Below are positions 41,101 to 48,597 of a stretch of DNA of 64,000 nucleotides, piece after piece. The stretch spans positions 50,917,457 through 50,981,456 of the forward strand of contig NC_080420.1 in the NCBI RefSeq assembly GCF_029873635.1. The letters are read 5' to 3'. Every line of letters starts with the position of its first letter. Within the stretch, counting starts at the first letter, position 1. Both the position numbers and the translations under genes were made by a program. Origin of the DNA: Malania oleifera (taxonomy: Eukaryota > Streptophyta > Magnoliopsida > Santalales > Ximeniaceae). The notes beneath the pieces were generated by a model. That model was not told where the DNA came from. It searched no databases and saw nothing but the letters and a program-made list of their open reading frames with translations.

Positions 41101-43802
41101 GAGCAAAGCACTGTCGCTCGTTTCATTACACATTTGTAAGCAGTGTTCATGTTGAGCGATGTTTGGGAGGCAAGTAGGCAAGACACATATACAATGCTCG
41201 TGAATCGTACAAGATTGATGATACACAACCTGCCCTAAAGAGCTTTATATGAGTTCTCATTCGAGTGCAAGGAATCTTCATGTTCTCCATGGAATCGTAC
41301 TCCACTTATTTATTAGAATGCCACTTCAATCCCTACACTATTATTTGTGTGATTGATGTAAGGTGAATTAGCGCAAGACAAGCAGATATAAGCAAGAACA
41401 TGGACAAGCTTGGCTCCTGACACATGCACACCATACTTGAAACTACCTATGCCCTTTTTACTTTCTTCTTTTGTTCCTTGAGGCTTTTCGGGCGAGAGTT
41501 GTATATATAGTCATTTTATATAATTTTTAGCATCTGTAATAATATTTATCTTTGGGTATTCTATGCTTTATTTTATTGAACTACCATGTATTCTGGTTTC
41601 TCACTGAATGAATAGTAAGGACTTCAATGTTTCAGCAATCTAAAAATCCAGTGGCTCTCACAGTTACATATGGTTAATGGAAGTTTCTTCATTTCTTTTA
41701 ACCTGTGTGCAGATTGAAACCAGGACACTTGAGGAAGTAAAGGAGGTATTGCATTATGCATCTGAAAAAAAAACGTCCTTGACCCGGATAATGTTGGATA
41801 ATATGGTTGTCCCACAACCAAATGGGGATATTGATATATCTATGCTTAAAGAAGCTGTGGATCTAATCAATGGGAGATTTGAGACTGAGGTGCATCCGAA
41901 TCTTTAGTTATATTTGTTTTTGTTCTAATTATCTGTAGAACCTGGCTTTTATTAATAATGTCCAGCAGCGGTATTTTTTCATGGAATTGAATTACTCATT
42001 CCGATCTTCATTATACCATATTGATGCCCTAGGGTATGCTTGTTTTCTCTTGCTACTGATTAGAGAGGTGGTTTTTTTTTAAGTTGGTTTTGCGATCCTT
42101 AGAATAGGTGAAACCGGCTGTATGCACTTTATTTTATATTTCAATCAATATTCATTTGGGCCTTTTGTTGACCGTACCTTACATTCCCTTTGATGTCTCA
42201 TCCTTTTGGATCATCTAGTGGAAGCCCTTGCTGGAGAATAGTTAATGTTACATTTCACATTTTTAATTAGGGCAAAGTTCAAGTATTACTAATAAATTCT
42301 AGTTGCAAATTTTATTTTCCATGCTTATTTTATGTTCTTAGTTGTTATAATTCTATCCAATTTTTGGCAACAGGCATCAGGCAATGTTACGCTTGAAACA
42401 GTACACAAAATTGGACAAGCAGGGGTGACCTATATATCTAGGTAAAATTTGAACTCTGCCAATTGCCCCCGTGTAGAGACTATATAGCAATGAAATGTGT
42501 GAGTGTGTTTCGTTTTTTTTTTTTTTTTTTTTTTGTGCAGATATTTTACCTGAATAGAAGATTTCAGGTGCAGCTCAATATGCGGCCCATATTGATTTTT
42601 TTTTTTTTTCTTTTAAAATAATGATGGACTATGGCAACTGACAGCTGTCCTTTTACTGTTTTTGGTTGCCATTCTGCATTATTTGATTTTTAAATTTGTT
42701 TCCTTGTTTTCGAGGTGGAGGGGTGTTGCTAATATATTGTTTTCACTTAAAAGATAGGTTTGTATTGCACTTAATTAAACTCGAGTAGTTATGGGTGCAG
42801 TCCAAGAAGCAGGACTGTGACTGCTTTTGGTTGGAGATTTAAGTAATTGAAAAAGGCTGGGTGAGGGGACAACATCTATGCGTTGTGCATAAATTAGAAT
42901 CTGTTTGTTGTGTTGGCTCCCCATGAGAAGCAGGGCAGTGACTGCTTCTTGATGATGGATTTACAAAATCCTTAGGAGGACGAGGACGAGGACGAGGGAG
43001 AGGGGGGGGGGGGGATTTGTGCAATTGGGCAATACTAGTTTCTACTCACAGAGAAACATTTTCGCTTTTATGGAATTGTTATGCACTTATGCTGTAGATG
43101 GCACTGAAAGGAAGGTTTGAGGGATTTAGGCTTTGGAGCCAAATAGGAAGAAGACTACAACTTTGTGTAATGTTGTAGTATTTCTGTGGTTTATGATGGT
43201 CTGTTACTGTTTATGCATAAGGCAAACCTTATATATTGTGAGGAATATTACATGAATGACATATATGTGAAAGATGCAGATAGTAGAAATGTGACTGCTT
43301 TCATTTTATGTTTTTACCTCATTTTGTTATTGAGCTGAATCAGCTGATAGAAGATTAGTGTTTAATTTCATATGTTAAGTTTCAAATTGGGGTTGGACTG
43401 CAAAAAACTCTTGCCCTTTATTTGATTGAATGAGTGATTTGGACATGTGGGGAGTATGTTATTGAGGCCCAATCATGATAAATGGTGGTATGCAATCATT
43501 TCAAGGATGATGTAAGAACTTGCTATCGAAAAGTTCCATGAATGTTACATTTGGCAATTCTCAAGTATCCAGTTATCTTCAGTTTTGTGTCTATGTACAT
43601 GTTATTATCTAGGTGACTCATGTAGCTTTTGTAGTTAAATAAGTAGTGTGTTATTGGCATCATGTAGGTAACCACTCTTACATGTCACTGGGTTGATTTT
43701 TGCAGTGGAGCACTCACCCATTCTGTGAAAGCACTCGACATCTCTCTCAAAATTGATACTGAGCTTGCCCTTAAAGTGGGAAGGCGTACTAATCGAGCAT
43801 GA
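17189..43802 (+). CDS. QPT: Quinolinate phosphoribosyltransferase (nicotinate-nucleotide pyrophosphorylase, carboxylating), ten exons, apparently intact
   Basis: Converts quinolinate and PRPP to nicotinate mononucleotide, CO2 and PPi in plastidial de novo NAD synthesis; in some plants it also feeds pyridine alkaloids. Coding exons: 17189-17247, 17325-17467, 17723-17856, 17938-18001, 18090-18172, 18671-18754, 18855-19007, 41713-41889, 42374-42441, 43706-43802 (TGA at 43800). All junctions are GT-AG and the phases agree, giving 353 residues, a normal plant length. Residues 1-24 look like a transit peptide; the next Met is M25. Family motifs: KPPSHPTYD at 43-51, [15 protein letters not shown] from 58, [29 protein letters not shown] (142-161), [10 protein letters not shown] (174-183), [20 protein letters not shown] (193-212), VEIE (239-242), LDNM (268-271), then [20 protein letters not shown] at the end. 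The basic substrate-binding Arg/Lys/His and acidic metal-site residues expected for the family appear present. The start was chosen because it is the first in-frame Met and joins cleanly to exon 2. Expression was not testable. Confidence 0.95.
19688..20980 (-). repeat. Solo LTR of a SIRE/copia-like element, target duplication CCAAT
   Basis: The block starts TGTTGGTCCGG and ends ACTTCAACA, and is flanked by CCAAT on both sides (19683-19687 and 20981-20985). Near its left end GGGGGGTGAATTGGGTAG is the reverse complement of the ACCCAATTCACCCCC end typical of SIRE-like LTRs, so the LTR lies on the minus strand. No internal region is present. TG...CA ends plus a 5-bp target duplication indicate LTR-LTR recombination after insertion. 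Confidence 0.7.
20986..21544. other. Intron sequence with (TC)n microsatellite, no gene
   Basis: A (TC)n tract lies at 21392-21416. 21070-21260 has MITE-like repeated ATTCCAATTC/GAATTGGGATT words. A short AATAATAATAAATAAATAAT run sits near 21505-21545. Confidence 0.45.
21545..22400 (+). pseudogene. L1-type LINE ORF2 C-terminal remnant
   Basis: Broken frames read [18 protein letters not shown] (the usual NG..I.FW.D.W segment at the end of the RT part). They continue with [18 protein letters not shown] near 21925 and [20 protein letters not shown] near 22050-22110, the Cys/His-rich zf-RVT domain of plant L1 ORF2. [18 protein letters not shown] ending lies near 22260. A frameshift separates the zf-RVT halves. 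No 5' part is present. Confidence 0.7.
22401..23550. other. Intron sequence with microsatellite-like TACATGCATG tract
   Basis: 23150-23420 is dominated by alternating ACATAC/TGCATG words, which produce artificial His/Tyr-rich open frames. A 71-bp tandem duplication follows. This segment separates the L1 zf-RVT region from an L1-like 3' tail, so it may be an insertion in a LINE, but its ends are not defined. Confidence 0.45.
23401..23542. repeat. 71-bp direct tandem duplication
   Basis: ATACATAATTGCATAAATGTTCAC at 23401 recurs at 23472 with a single visible substitution (ATGTT to ACGTT) through the whole unit, ending GCTCATAAATAATATACT. The near-identity implies a recent duplication. Confidence 0.9.
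23551..23849 (+). mobile_element. L1-type LINE 3' tail
   Basis: The start reads like the [10 protein letters not shown] motif that follows zf-RVT in plant L1 ORF2. The end, CTGGTAATGAATTCCTTTTTCTGTATCCAAAAAAA, is typical of L1 3' termini with an A tail (23843-23849). No intact frame. Confidence 0.5.
23850..25705. other. Unassigned intron sequence with a 178-codon open frame
   Basis: It includes a (TC)n tract at 24247-24266. 24360-24740 in broken plus-strand frames ([18 protein letters not shown] and following) vaguely resembles the N-terminal gag-like ORF1 of plant LINEs. The open frame 24738-25274 (starting [15 protein letters not shown]) follows it; I recognise no domain. A decayed LINE ORF1 is the best guess, with low confidence. 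Confidence 0.25.
25706..26160 (+). repeat. Gypsy-1 5' LTR
   Basis: It pairs with 31301-31792: ACCAATGAAG, TTAACTTCTTGTTAT.TAGGT, TCATTATTAGGGT, AGAGTTCATTAATA, AGATAATGAGG, TCACCATATCTC and GACAGATCCTA.AGTGCATTTC occur in the same order in both. The copies are clearly diverged. The 3' boundary is uncertain by about 25 bp. Confidence 0.7.
26215..27330 (+). pseudogene. Gypsy-1 gag remnant
   Basis: This lies between the 5' LTR and the protease. Broken frames with acidic and basic stretches have the position and rough length of a gypsy gag. A Ser/Asn/Gln-rich segment (26977-27171) occupies the usual linker position. No intact zinc knuckle was seen. Assignment is mainly by position. Confidence 0.45.
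27335..27690 (+). pseudogene. Gypsy-1 aspartic protease remnant
   Basis: The sequence reads [16 protein letters not shown] at about 27340-27390, the retropepsin active site in DSG form. After a frameshift it reads [16 protein letters not shown] near 27543-27590, matching the conserved ILLGRPWLYDR-type flap and C-terminal region of plant gypsy proteases. A 12-G run (27316-27327) lies directly before the active site. Confidence 0.75.
27745..28613. mobile_element. hAT-like non-autonomous DNA transposon, copy 1
   Basis: Ends CTTGGTTTTAAATAACGG and CGCGATTTAAAACCATG are inverted repeats. They are flanked by GTTTCATG (27737-27744) and GTATCATG (28614-28621), an 8-bp duplication with one mismatch. 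Subterminal CCGTTACGTAA-type words recur on both strands near both ends. There is no transposase frame; the middle is AT-rich. It is inserted between the protease and RT of Gypsy-1, so it is younger than that element. It is homologous end to end with 36582-37470. Confidence 0.8.
28620..29315 (+). pseudogene. Gypsy-1 reverse transcriptase remnant
   Basis: It reads [20 protein letters not shown] near 28710, then [21 protein letters not shown] and [20 protein letters not shown] near 29080-29130. The active-site box is YFGDILFHS where Y/F-x-DD is expected, so the first catalytic aspartate is glycine. Frames are interrupted by stops and shifts (for example at 28790 and 28880). Confidence 0.85.
29316..29810 (+). 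pseudogene. Gypsy-1 RNase H remnant
   Basis: It begins [15 protein letters not shown], a decayed form of the EVRSFHGLASFYRRF segment. Then come [20 protein letters not shown] and [17 protein letters not shown] near 29750-29800, all hallmarks of gypsy RNase H. Fragmentary frames only. Confidence 0.75.
30012..30700 (+). pseudogene. Gypsy-1 integrase remnant
   Basis: It includes a degraded CxxCQ zinc-finger end (ICQKQ) and [20 protein letters not shown] near 30200-30260, the first catalytic Asp region of the integrase core. Further on are VRLHDL- and [15 protein letters not shown] pieces (near 30365 and 30455-30490) and [18 protein letters not shown] near 30585-30630. Multiple stops. Confidence 0.75.
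31301..31792 (+). repeat. Gypsy-1 3' LTR
   Basis: Partner of the 25706-26160 repeat; it starts TGCAATGG after a purine-rich tract. It is longer than the 5' copy because of small insertions. The flank to the right carries no matching target duplication. Confidence 0.65.
31793..32259 (+). other. Unassigned, possible LINE 3' tail
   Basis: 32120-32255 is T/C-rich and ends CTTAATGTAATTCTTTAGTTATCAAAAAAA, which resembles a plant L1 3' end with a short A tail. The upstream part has no recognisable coding content. Confidence 0.35.
32260..33291 (-). mobile_element. 5'-truncated RTE-type LINE
   Basis: The minus strand contains [14 protein letters not shown] near 33290-33240, then [20 protein letters not shown] and [13 protein letters not shown] in an open frame at 33195-32869. 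The FADD catalytic pair is intact. Later, [15 protein letters not shown] and [12 protein letters not shown] occur at 32711-32499. The 3' end reads GGACCCCACTTAGTGGGACT...GGCTTGGTTTTGTTGTTGTTG, the usual plant RTE terminus with a TTG-rich tail. It lacks the endonuclease and N-terminal RT, and has frameshifts. Confidence 0.85.
33310..34160 (-). pseudogene. Copia reverse transcriptase fragment
   Basis: The minus strand reads a GCK.VF-like RT start near 34070, then [22 protein letters not shown] near 33930-33880. [12 protein letters not shown] follows and, after shifts, [18 protein letters not shown] near 33480-33410. These are consecutive copia RT segments. No LTRs, gag or integrase adjoin it. 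The left end is cut by the RTE LINE. Confidence 0.75.
34288..35830 (+). repeat. SIRE-like copia LTR
   Basis: It starts TGTTGGCTTTTCTAGGTTTC followed by ATCCTATTTTGATAATGACAAAC and ends AAACACCCAATTCACCCCC with GCTCTTGGGACTACACCA. This is the standard layout of SIRE/Maximus-type LTRs. No primer-binding site or gag follows, and no target duplication is visible, so it is a truncated element or a solo LTR with a lost edge. Confidence 0.6.
35350..35567. repeat. Minisatellite inside the SIRE-like LTR
   Basis: About seven degenerate units of roughly 31-33 bp have the consensus GGYRACTCCRCCTAYTGAAAGRAGAGA. Neighbouring units alternate between GGTAACT and GGCGACT forms, suggesting expansion in pairs. 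Confidence 0.75.
35831..36581 (-). pseudogene. L1-type LINE ORF2 C-terminal remnant, minus strand
   Basis: The minus strand reads [18 protein letters not shown] near 36310-36260 (zf-RVT Cys/His region) and [20 protein letters not shown] near 36080-36010, the usual end of plant L1 ORF2. A 66-bp tandem duplication lies between them. A 15-A tract is at 36488-36503. The hAT-like copy 2 abuts it on the right. Confidence 0.65.
36048..36180. repeat. 66/67-bp direct tandem duplication within the LINE remnant
   Basis: TAGCAAAGGGAATGAGAGAAGG at 36048 recurs at 36114. Both units run to CCTTTCCAAAGCCCAA and differ by one extra C. Being nearly identical, the duplication is recent compared with the decayed LINE around it. 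Confidence 0.9.
36582..37470. mobile_element. hAT-like non-autonomous DNA transposon, copy 2
   Basis: Ends CATGATTTTAAATAACGG and GCGATTTAAAAACCATG are flanked by a perfect 8-bp duplication GTTTATAA (36574-36581 and 37471-37478). The interior matches copy 1 throughout, including TTACGTAAAGGCCGCTAC, GTTACGTAACTGCTACAGGAT and a long AT-rich middle. No coding capacity. The 8-bp duplication and subterminal repeats fit the hAT superfamily. Confidence 0.85.
37471..39400. other. Unassigned intron sequence
   Basis: A minus-strand frame of 108 codons (38733-38407) and flanking broken frames (for example [19 protein letters not shown] near 38830-38770) may belong to a decayed LINE ORF1, but I do not recognise a domain. 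39050-39190 contains two related copies of an ATTACCACTTTACCTAATAGCTT-type word with TTGTGG.CCAA.AATGTATA. Confidence 0.3.
38974..39020. repeat. Perfect 16-bp inverted repeat with 15-nt loop
   Basis: AATAATGAGCACAATT (38974-38989) faces AATTGTGCTCATTATT (39005-39020). The transcript of either strand could fold into a stable stem. Confidence 0.9.
39401..39753. repeat. 165-bp direct tandem duplication
   Basis: CAAGGTCTTCCRAAGCTCTGAGG at 39401 recurs at 39566. Both units continue through CCATTTGCTTCA.AGGATCC, GACGGTTGGCATCTCCC, TTACCTGTTACCGACACATG and CTTTCAGC.GATCTTA. The second unit has an insertion near its centre and ends with a duplicated TATTCTCTTTCAGCGGATCTTACC word. Confidence 0.9.
39754..41712 (+). 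other. 3' end of intron 7, no element recognised
   Basis: AT-rich. 39840-39960 and 40430-40510 have MITE-like GGAATGGGATTCC and AATGAGGTTCTTAGGAATG words. The last about 300 bp before exon 8 looks like ordinary intron and ends TTTCTTTTAACCTGTGTGCAG. Confidence 0.5.
42513..42540 (+). promoter_or_regulatory. Decoy 3' splice site: T22 tract followed by GTGCAG
   Basis: Only 72 bp into intron 9 there is an uninterrupted 22-T run and then GTGCAG. It is a textbook acceptor and has a longer pyrimidine tract than the true one at 43705. Splicing exon 9 to it would use a 99-bp intron and reach an in-frame TGA within a few codons. Confidence 0.5.
42979..43014 (+). repeat. (CGAGGA)n and G13 tract in intron 9
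   Basis: GGACGAGGACGAGGACGAGG runs into GGAGA and thirteen G (43002-43014) on the coding strand, a potential quadruplex-forming run in the pre-mRNA. Confidence 0.8.
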
Positions 43803-46406
43803 TCATGGTTTGTTTTATGTTGTGCTTTTTAATCCCCTTATTTATCAGTTATGTTGAACTGACGTCCAACAAGAAAGGAAAAAGTATTTCATGAGACTTT
43901 TTGTCAGACTTTCTTGTAACACATCAAGAACAAGAGGACACATGCTTAAAAAATTGTTATTAAAGATCCTTCAGTGCACAGAATGGTCAAATTCTTCTGT
44001 AGCTCATTCAATTAGTCGGATTTGGGTGGAATGCCCACAGGATTGGCACAGAGGCTACATTCCATTAGTATTTTCTTTCAATTTATTTCCTTAGTTCACC
44101 ATTACAGTCTGTAAAATTGCTCATTCGGCTGAATTGCAGCATATCTGAGGGGAGGGGGGCAGGGGGGAAGGTACATCGGGTACCGTCCACTAAAACCATG
44201 CCATGCTTTGTCCAGGGTGTCACTGCTTCCACAGTTTGTGGAAGGTACCCGGTACACCCATATCATGCTAGTCTTTCTCGTCATCTTGATTAAATGATGC
44301 ACACAATCATGATCCTTGCATATATGGTATGAGACATACACCAGAGTGGTTGAAGTTTCTGAAAAATGTGATTTTCAATTAACTGTCCTTGAGTGGACTG
44401 AGGTAGCAACCATTCTTTTTGATAAAAGAGGTGAAGGAAAATAACCACTACAGCATTAAAAAGTTGGCTAAGAGTGGCTGCCAGGTTTTGAGATTGGGTT
44501 TGGTTATGGCGCATGTTTAGATTTGAGTTTGGTCTGGAGCACGTCAGACCAGTCTTTTTAGTAAGGAGAAGTTGGGAACCTCCATGTAATTGTTTAAATC
44601 TGGATCTGACTGGTGTACTGAAGTGGCCCAATGAACTGAATTTCCATCAAGGTTGAATTCTCCATCACCTCCTCAGGCCCCACCTTCAAAATAATAATAA
44701 TTCACAAAGGAGAAAGAGCAAGTATGTGTTTGTCGTGGCCAGAAAAGTGGGGATCCAAAAATCCATTTTAAAGCTCTGAAAAATACTTGTAAGCCTGCCT
44801 TCGTGGGAGGGTTATGTAATACTAATTTTGACTGTTCAATAAAGCTCTTTTAATGAACCAGTATGGAGAATCTTGAAAGACCCAAGGGCGCTTAAATCTC
44901 TATTTTGAAAATTTATCCATTTGGAAAGGTAGTCATCCAAGAACGCTTCTTGGGGGTTGGAAAAGAAATTTAGAAAATATTGGATGAATGTAGTGAGATG
45001 TTGTCGGCGGCTGGCAAGGGTGGCTTGGAAATTTCCTTGGTTCACTGATTTGGTGGGAGGCTTCCTCCCCAATACAACTTACATTTTGGAGAGGTAAAAG
45101 ATCCTAACCTAATTATTGGCAGGCAAGAATAGAATAGATTGAAAGTGGAATGAACGAAAATTTATATAATAAAAAAATAAATTCATGATTAATTCTAGCA
45201 CACTCCATTCCATTCTTGTATAGGGTGGTGTGTGGAATCTTCACAATCAGACTTTGGGAATTGGATGAAATGGTATCCACTTATATTTTAGAGAAGAAAA
45301 AAAATTCATCCTAAAAGTCCCTATCCTCTCAATGACTTTGATGTCAATTTGGAGGATAATCTGGAAGTATAATGGGGATGGATAGGCGTACGTATGATGT
45401 TGGGATGGAAAATGTAACGTTGTTATATTTTAATTAAACTTGCTTATAAAACTCTTGGTTGATAATGAGATTTCTCTTTAATCATCAAACTTCTAGGGAT
45501 CTTTTTAAAGGAAAATCTTCAGAATTATCTGGATGAGATGTATTCTCGAAGTGAGATTTTTTTTTACTGGAAACTCATCATTGATTTGCTCCGAACTGGG
45601 AAAAAGAAAGAAAAAGACATGGTAAAGTCATAAATTTGACGATTAGGTATGTCTGTTGCGTGGACAGCAGGAGGATGTCAACCATAGTCTTCTAAATTGC
45701 AAGGGACTAGAAATTTTGGTTTGCATCGTTGTTGAAGTCTTAAATGTACATGTGTGAGAAGGTGTGGTGCCTCTAAAATTTATTATGGACAACAACTGGT
45801 CAAACTGCAATGCATTTACAACTTTTCTTGTTTGAGCAAGTGTATTTGGAGATGGAGGAAAAATTAAAAATGGATTTAAAAAAAAAAAAAAAAGAAGTTG
45901 AGATTGTCCAAAATTATTAACGAGGCTTGTAGTTTCTAAAAAAGGATTTCCATTATTCCTCACAGCTCAATTGCTTCTTTGTATGGTGTTGTTGGGCTAA
46001 AAGCTGAGACAGAAGAGGCTATAGCTGGTCTTGTGAGAATAGCTTTTGGGCCTTCTTGAACTATGGAACAAGTGGTGGTCAAGACTTCTAGGCAATTATG
46101 ATATTTAAAGAGTAACCAATAAAACTTGAAATTATATGTAGGCACTAATATGGAAAGAAAATAAAATTAAAGACAAATTTTATTAATAATAAAATACCTT
46201 CATTACATGAGACAATCTATCCTTAACTCTTGCTATGACTTTGATACCAAATGTAAAAACCACGTAACAACAAGAAATCAAGGCATATGAATACTTATCA
46301 ATACTCTTACGGGCACTTACAAATACTCACAAACATTTTGTAAAGATTAACACTCAACATAGGAGGAAGAGGTGGATCTTTGTGCTTTGCCTCTCCTCAA
46401 AACTAT
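43803..46406. other. Downstream flank of QPT, no gene recognised
   Basis: The first few hundred bases should include the QPT 3' UTR; I cannot place the poly(A) site. Frames up to 113 codons (44631-44290 minus) have no family resemblance. 45875-45893 is an A-rich tract. Near 46241-46249 TTGATACCA on the + strand resembles a minus-strand copia primer-binding site, hinting at another LTR fragment at about 46250-46406. Confidence 0.4.
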
Positions 46407-47530
46407 TGTTGGGTTTGTGGCTCATATTTTGAATGGAATGCAAGCACCGACAAAGTTTCGTGAAGCAAGGAACAAGTGAGAAGTCTGCAGGATGGAAACT
46501 GGCGACGACTTGCTCAATGGTTTCAGAACTGAGGAGTAACCGTCGACGGTTTGCACTCTAACTGTCGAAGGTTTCAGGCAATGTGCAGAAGGATACTTCT
46601 TGGCTTCAAACCGTTGACAGTTTCGTTCGGCGCAAGTTATGGAATTTGAGTTTAGAGATCAATATATTGGGAAGATTGGAGGATTTTCATCTATGGATTG
46701 CTACAGGGATGATTTAGATAGGTTCTAAGGTTCATGTATGCATAGGGTTCGTATATAATCATATTTTGCAACCCAAATTGTAAGCATGCATAGTGAAATT
46801 CAATTGTTGCTCCCATGGACGTAGACGAATTGTCAAACCATGTAAATATTGTGCCTTTGATCGTTGTTTTCATTTATTCTCATTGTTGAGTGATTGTTTC
46901 TTTAGTTTAGTTCATCATCGAGTGATTGCATTACTTGGTTGTTGATTGATTCATGAGTTTGTGTGAGTGCTTTCGCTGCGCATTCATGAACAATGATTGT
47001 TATTGGAGTGCCAGTTGTGCCCAACAATCTTGCACCAAATGAAACCTTCGATGGTTTAGGGAAGGATACTTCTTGGCTTCAAATCGTCGACGGTTTGGCC
47101 TAAACCGTCAATGGTTTCGTTCGACGCAAGTTACGGAATTTGAGTTTGGAGATCAGTAGATTGGGGGTATTAGAGGATTTTCCTCCAAAGATTGCTATAG
47201 GGATGATTTAGATAGGTTCTAAGGTTCATATATGCATAGGGTTCGTATATAATCATATTTTGTAACCCAAATTGTAAGCTTGACATTGGTGATAATGAAA
47301 ATTTAGTTGTTGTTCCCATGAACATAGACAAATTGTCAAACCACGTAAATCTTGTGCCTTTGATCATTGTTTTTGTTTATTCTCATTGTTGAGTGATTGC
47401 TTCTTTAGTATAGTTCATCATTAAGTGATTGAGCTACTTGTTTGTTGATTGATTCGTGAGTTTGTGTGAGGGCTTCCGCTGTGCATTCGCGAACAATGAT
47501 TGGTATCAGAGCGCCAATTGTACCCAAACA
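46407..47530 (+). repeat. Copia-B 5' LTR with internal duplication
   Basis: About 1.12 kb against 601 bp for the LTR at 48598-49198. The excess comes from a direct duplication of roughly 474 bp: GGATACTTCTTGGCTTCAAA occurs near 46591 and again near 47065. Both are followed by GAATTTGAGTTT.GAGATCA, TAGGTTCTAAGGTTCAT and TGAACAATGATTG-like sequence. CCGTCGACGG-type words occur several times. Confidence 0.75.
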
Positions 47531-47532
47531 AT

Positions 47533-47544
47533 TGGTATCAGAGC
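47533..47544 (+). other. Copia-B primer-binding site
   Basis: TGGTATCAGAGC, matching the 3' end of initiator methionine tRNA, two bases after the LTR end. A second TGGTATCAGAGC occurs near 47501 inside the LTR. Confidence 0.8.
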
Positions 47545-47556
47545 TATTGGTTCACA

Positions 47557-48064
47557 ATGGCTAGGATTTCTTTGATGAAGTTCGATGTTAATAAGTTCGA
47601 AGGAACGGAGAACTTCAGACTTTGGCAGAGGAGGGTTAAGGACTTGTTAGTGTAGTAAGGTATGGCGAAGGCTTTATACGGAAAGAAGCCAGACGTTATG
47701 AATGACACAAGTTGGAAGGAGCTGGAAGCAAAAGTTGTGTCCACTATCTGGCATTGTTTGATCGATGACGTGATGTATCACATCATGGATGAGGAATTTT
47801 CGGTAGTGATTTGGCTGAAACTAGAAAGCCAGTACATGTCCAAGTCATTGATGAACAAGTTGTATCTTAAGAAAAAGTTTTATTGGCTTAAGATGGCAAA
47901 GGGTTCATACCTGACTTAGCACATCAACACATTCAATCAGATCATTAGTTATGTGAAGCGAGTTTATGAGAAGTTCAAGAAAGAGGATAAAGTATTGATG
48001 TTGTTGAATTCCTTATTAACATCTCCTACATATGAGAACCTGGTTACGATGTTGTTTAATTTGT
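47557..48064 (+). pseudogene. Copia-B gag, 5' part
   Basis: The frame opens MARISLMKFDVNKFEGTENF with LWQRR following, typical of Tnt1/Tork-type gag. A stop falls near 47655. The frame reopens at 47662 with MAKALYGKKPDVMNDTSW and SQYMSKSLMNKLYLKKKFY. After another stop near 47917 it reads on to VLMLLNSL-like sequence and is cut at about 48064. Confidence 0.75.
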
Positions 48065-48597
48065 AGATGTCAACATTTTTTAAAAAAGTAAACCTTTTCC
48101 ACAAGTCCCCTTCAAATTTGTCAGAATCATGTAAACTGCTTCAAAATGCTCCGGTCCAAGCGAATGCATGAATTGACTAACCATACTTACATAAAATGCT
48201 ATATCTGGTTGTGTGTGAGACAAATAAACCAACCTTCCAACAAGTCATTCATATTGTTCCTTGTTCACTATGCTTTCAGTCTTAGTAGGTTGTAATTTTG
48301 TGTTGGGTTCCGTTGGTGTTTTAGCTATTTTATAGCCAAGCATACTCGTTTCTCCAAGCATGTCCAGTACATACTTGCGTTGATTGACAAATATACCTCC
48401 CTTAGATCTAGAAAACTCCATTTTGAAGAAATACTTTAACAAACCCAAGTTTGTGATCTCAAATTCATCTGCAAGCCTTTCTTTTAGTCTTTTCAATTAA
48501 GTACTATCATCTCCAGTCAAGATAATATCATCCACATAAACAATAAAAATTGCAATTTTACCTTCTTTTAAGTGTTTATAAAGAATGATATGATCTG
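48065..48597 (-). pseudogene. Copia-C reverse transcriptase C-terminus and RNase H start
   Basis: The minus strand reads IFIVYVDDIILTGDDST just inside 48597, with both catalytic aspartates kept. It continues with LKRLKERLADEFEITNLG, SKGGIFVNQRKYVLDML and GETSMLGYKIAKTPTEPN, then an RLVYLSHTQPDIA-like RNase H entry near 48230-48180. It is cut on the right by Copia-B and on the left by the plus-strand Copia-B fragment. It probably belongs to the same element as 53605-54922 and 63542-64000. Confidence 0.75.

Larger units (their letters stand above)
19008..41712 (+). other. QPT intron 7, 22.7 kb, filled with transposable elements
   Basis: The donor GAG|GTATTC follows codon 240 and the acceptor CTGTGTGCAG|ATT precedes codon 241. 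The protein crosses the junction at VE|IETRT, exactly where the family is continuous, so the two halves belong to one gene. Both flanking exons are open and correctly phased. The intron holds a solo LTR, L1 and RTE fragments, a gypsy element, copia pol, a SIRE-like LTR and two hAT-like elements, listed separately. 19008-19687 is ordinary AT-rich intron. Confidence 0.9.
42442..43705 (+). other. QPT intron 9
   Basis: This 1,264-bp intron splits a serine codon (TCT AG|T), with donor TCTAG|GTAAAA and acceptor ATTTTTGCAG. It contains a decoy acceptor and a G-rich repeat, listed separately. Confidence 0.9.
46407..48064 (+). mobile_element. Copia-B, truncated plus-strand copy
   Basis: It consists of an enlarged 5' LTR (46407-47530), primer-binding site (47533-47544) and the start of gag (47557-48064). 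It then stops abruptly where minus-strand Copia-C sequence begins. The LTR starts TGTTGGGTTTGTGGCTCATA, closely matching the LTR start of the minus-strand Copia-B copy, so the two are the same family in opposite orientation. Confidence 0.8.
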
